64,000 bases of DNA, taken from positions 6,028,001 to 6,092,000 of the forward strand of contig NZ_CP126115.1 in assembly GCF_030123505.1 (NCBI RefSeq). Reading direction: 5' to 3'. This stretch comes from Neobacillus sp. YX16. GTDB lineage: Bacteria > Bacillota > Bacilli > Bacillales > Cytobacillaceae. The notes beneath the pieces were generated by a model. The model was not told the origin of the DNA. It did not search any database and was given only the letters and a program-made list of their open reading frames with translations. The position numbers and the translations under genes are program-made. Below, piece after piece: positions 63,726 to 64,000 of this stretch; position 1 is the stretch's first letter; each line of letters begins with the position of its first letter.

Positions 63726-64000
63726 TTACTTTACTAAATCCCCAACAAATTTAGGCAGTACGAATGCCGCTTTGTGCAGTTCTTTTGTGTAGTATTTGGT
63801 TTCGATTTCGTGGAAGCGGTCTTCGCTTACTTCCAGTGGATCGTGCTTTTTAGATCCGATGGTGAATGCCCATAGTCCGCTTGGATATGTTGGGATGTTC
63901 GCTACGTATAAACGGGTAATCGAGAAGATTTCCCTAACGTCACGTTGTACGCTGCGAATAAGATCTGCTTTAAACCAAGGGTTGTCAGACTGCGCTACGA
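63726..64000 (-). CDS. speE: Spermidine synthase (partial, 3' end)
   Basis: The last 90 residues only; the gene runs off the right edge. The segment [17 protein letters not shown] and the end [20 protein letters not shown] are characteristic of bacterial SpeE. Transfers aminopropyl from decarboxylated SAM to putrescine, the product of the neighbouring agmatinase. Confidence 0.95.
   Translation of the reverse strand, partial: VAQSDNPWFKADLIRSVQRDVREIFSITRLYVANIPTYPSGLWAFTIGSKKHDPLEVSEDRFHEIETKYYTKELHKAAFVLPKFVGDLVK

Overview
The window is a chromosomal segment of a Gram-positive, spore-forming, low-GC member of the Bacillaceae. The evidence is the spore genes spoIIR, spo0F and sspH, Bacillus-type Shine-Dalgarno sites (AGGAGG/GGAGGTG), sigma-A promoters, frequent GTG/TTG starts, and a gene order that, from memory, follows the B. 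subtilis block from atp through upp-glyA-ywlG-rpiB-ywlE-ywlD-ywlC-ywlB-spoIIR-prmC-prfA-tdk-rpmE-rho-glpX-murA-tal-fbaA-spo0F-ywjG-pyrG-rpoE-acdA-fadF-ywjE-uvsE to argS-ywiB-speB-speE. A nuo (complex I) operon next to atp and an IcmF mutase point away from B. subtilis itself, to a Neobacillus or B. cereus-like relative. Most genes are on the minus strand.

Layout. 1-553: start of the nuo operon (nuoA and partial nuoB). 554-2249: gene-free DNA rich in folded and tandem repeats. 2250-11562: an accessory block with a YitT-family membrane protein and a fructosamine (Amadori product) utilisation cluster: a GntR/FrlR-like regulator, a FrlC-like epimerase, two FrlB-like deglycases, a FrlD-like kinase and a three-gene ABC importer. 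Four promoters in this cluster carry the same AT-rich operator. 11742-19341: complete ATP synthase operon (atpZ-I-B-E-F-H-A-G-D-C). 19511-22716: secreted S8 protease overlapping a NERD-domain gene. 23005-44804: housekeeping and sporulation genes, including a strong DnaA-box cluster between ywlC and ywlB. 45310-56350: acyl-CoA degradation genes (icmF, a TetR regulator, two acyl-CoA dehydrogenases, 3-hydroxybutyryl-CoA dehydrogenase, thiolase, fadF) with cre and FadR-like sites. 56556-59681: cardiolipin synthase, UV endonuclease and small genes. 59864-64000: argS, ywiB, speB and the 3' end of speE.

How it fits together: NADH entering complex I and electrons from acyl-CoA dehydrogenases (through ETF and FadF) charge the membrane that the ATP synthase uses. 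The frl cluster imports glycated amines, phosphorylates them and cleaves them to glucose-6-phosphate. glpX, fba and tal serve gluconeogenesis and sugar-phosphate interconversion. A striking property is the number of intergenic repeats: 228-bp, 52-bp and 21-bp tandem arrays, at least three dispersed palindromic families, and a cloverleaf-like element. No rRNA, tRNA, CRISPR array, transposase or prophage gene was seen.
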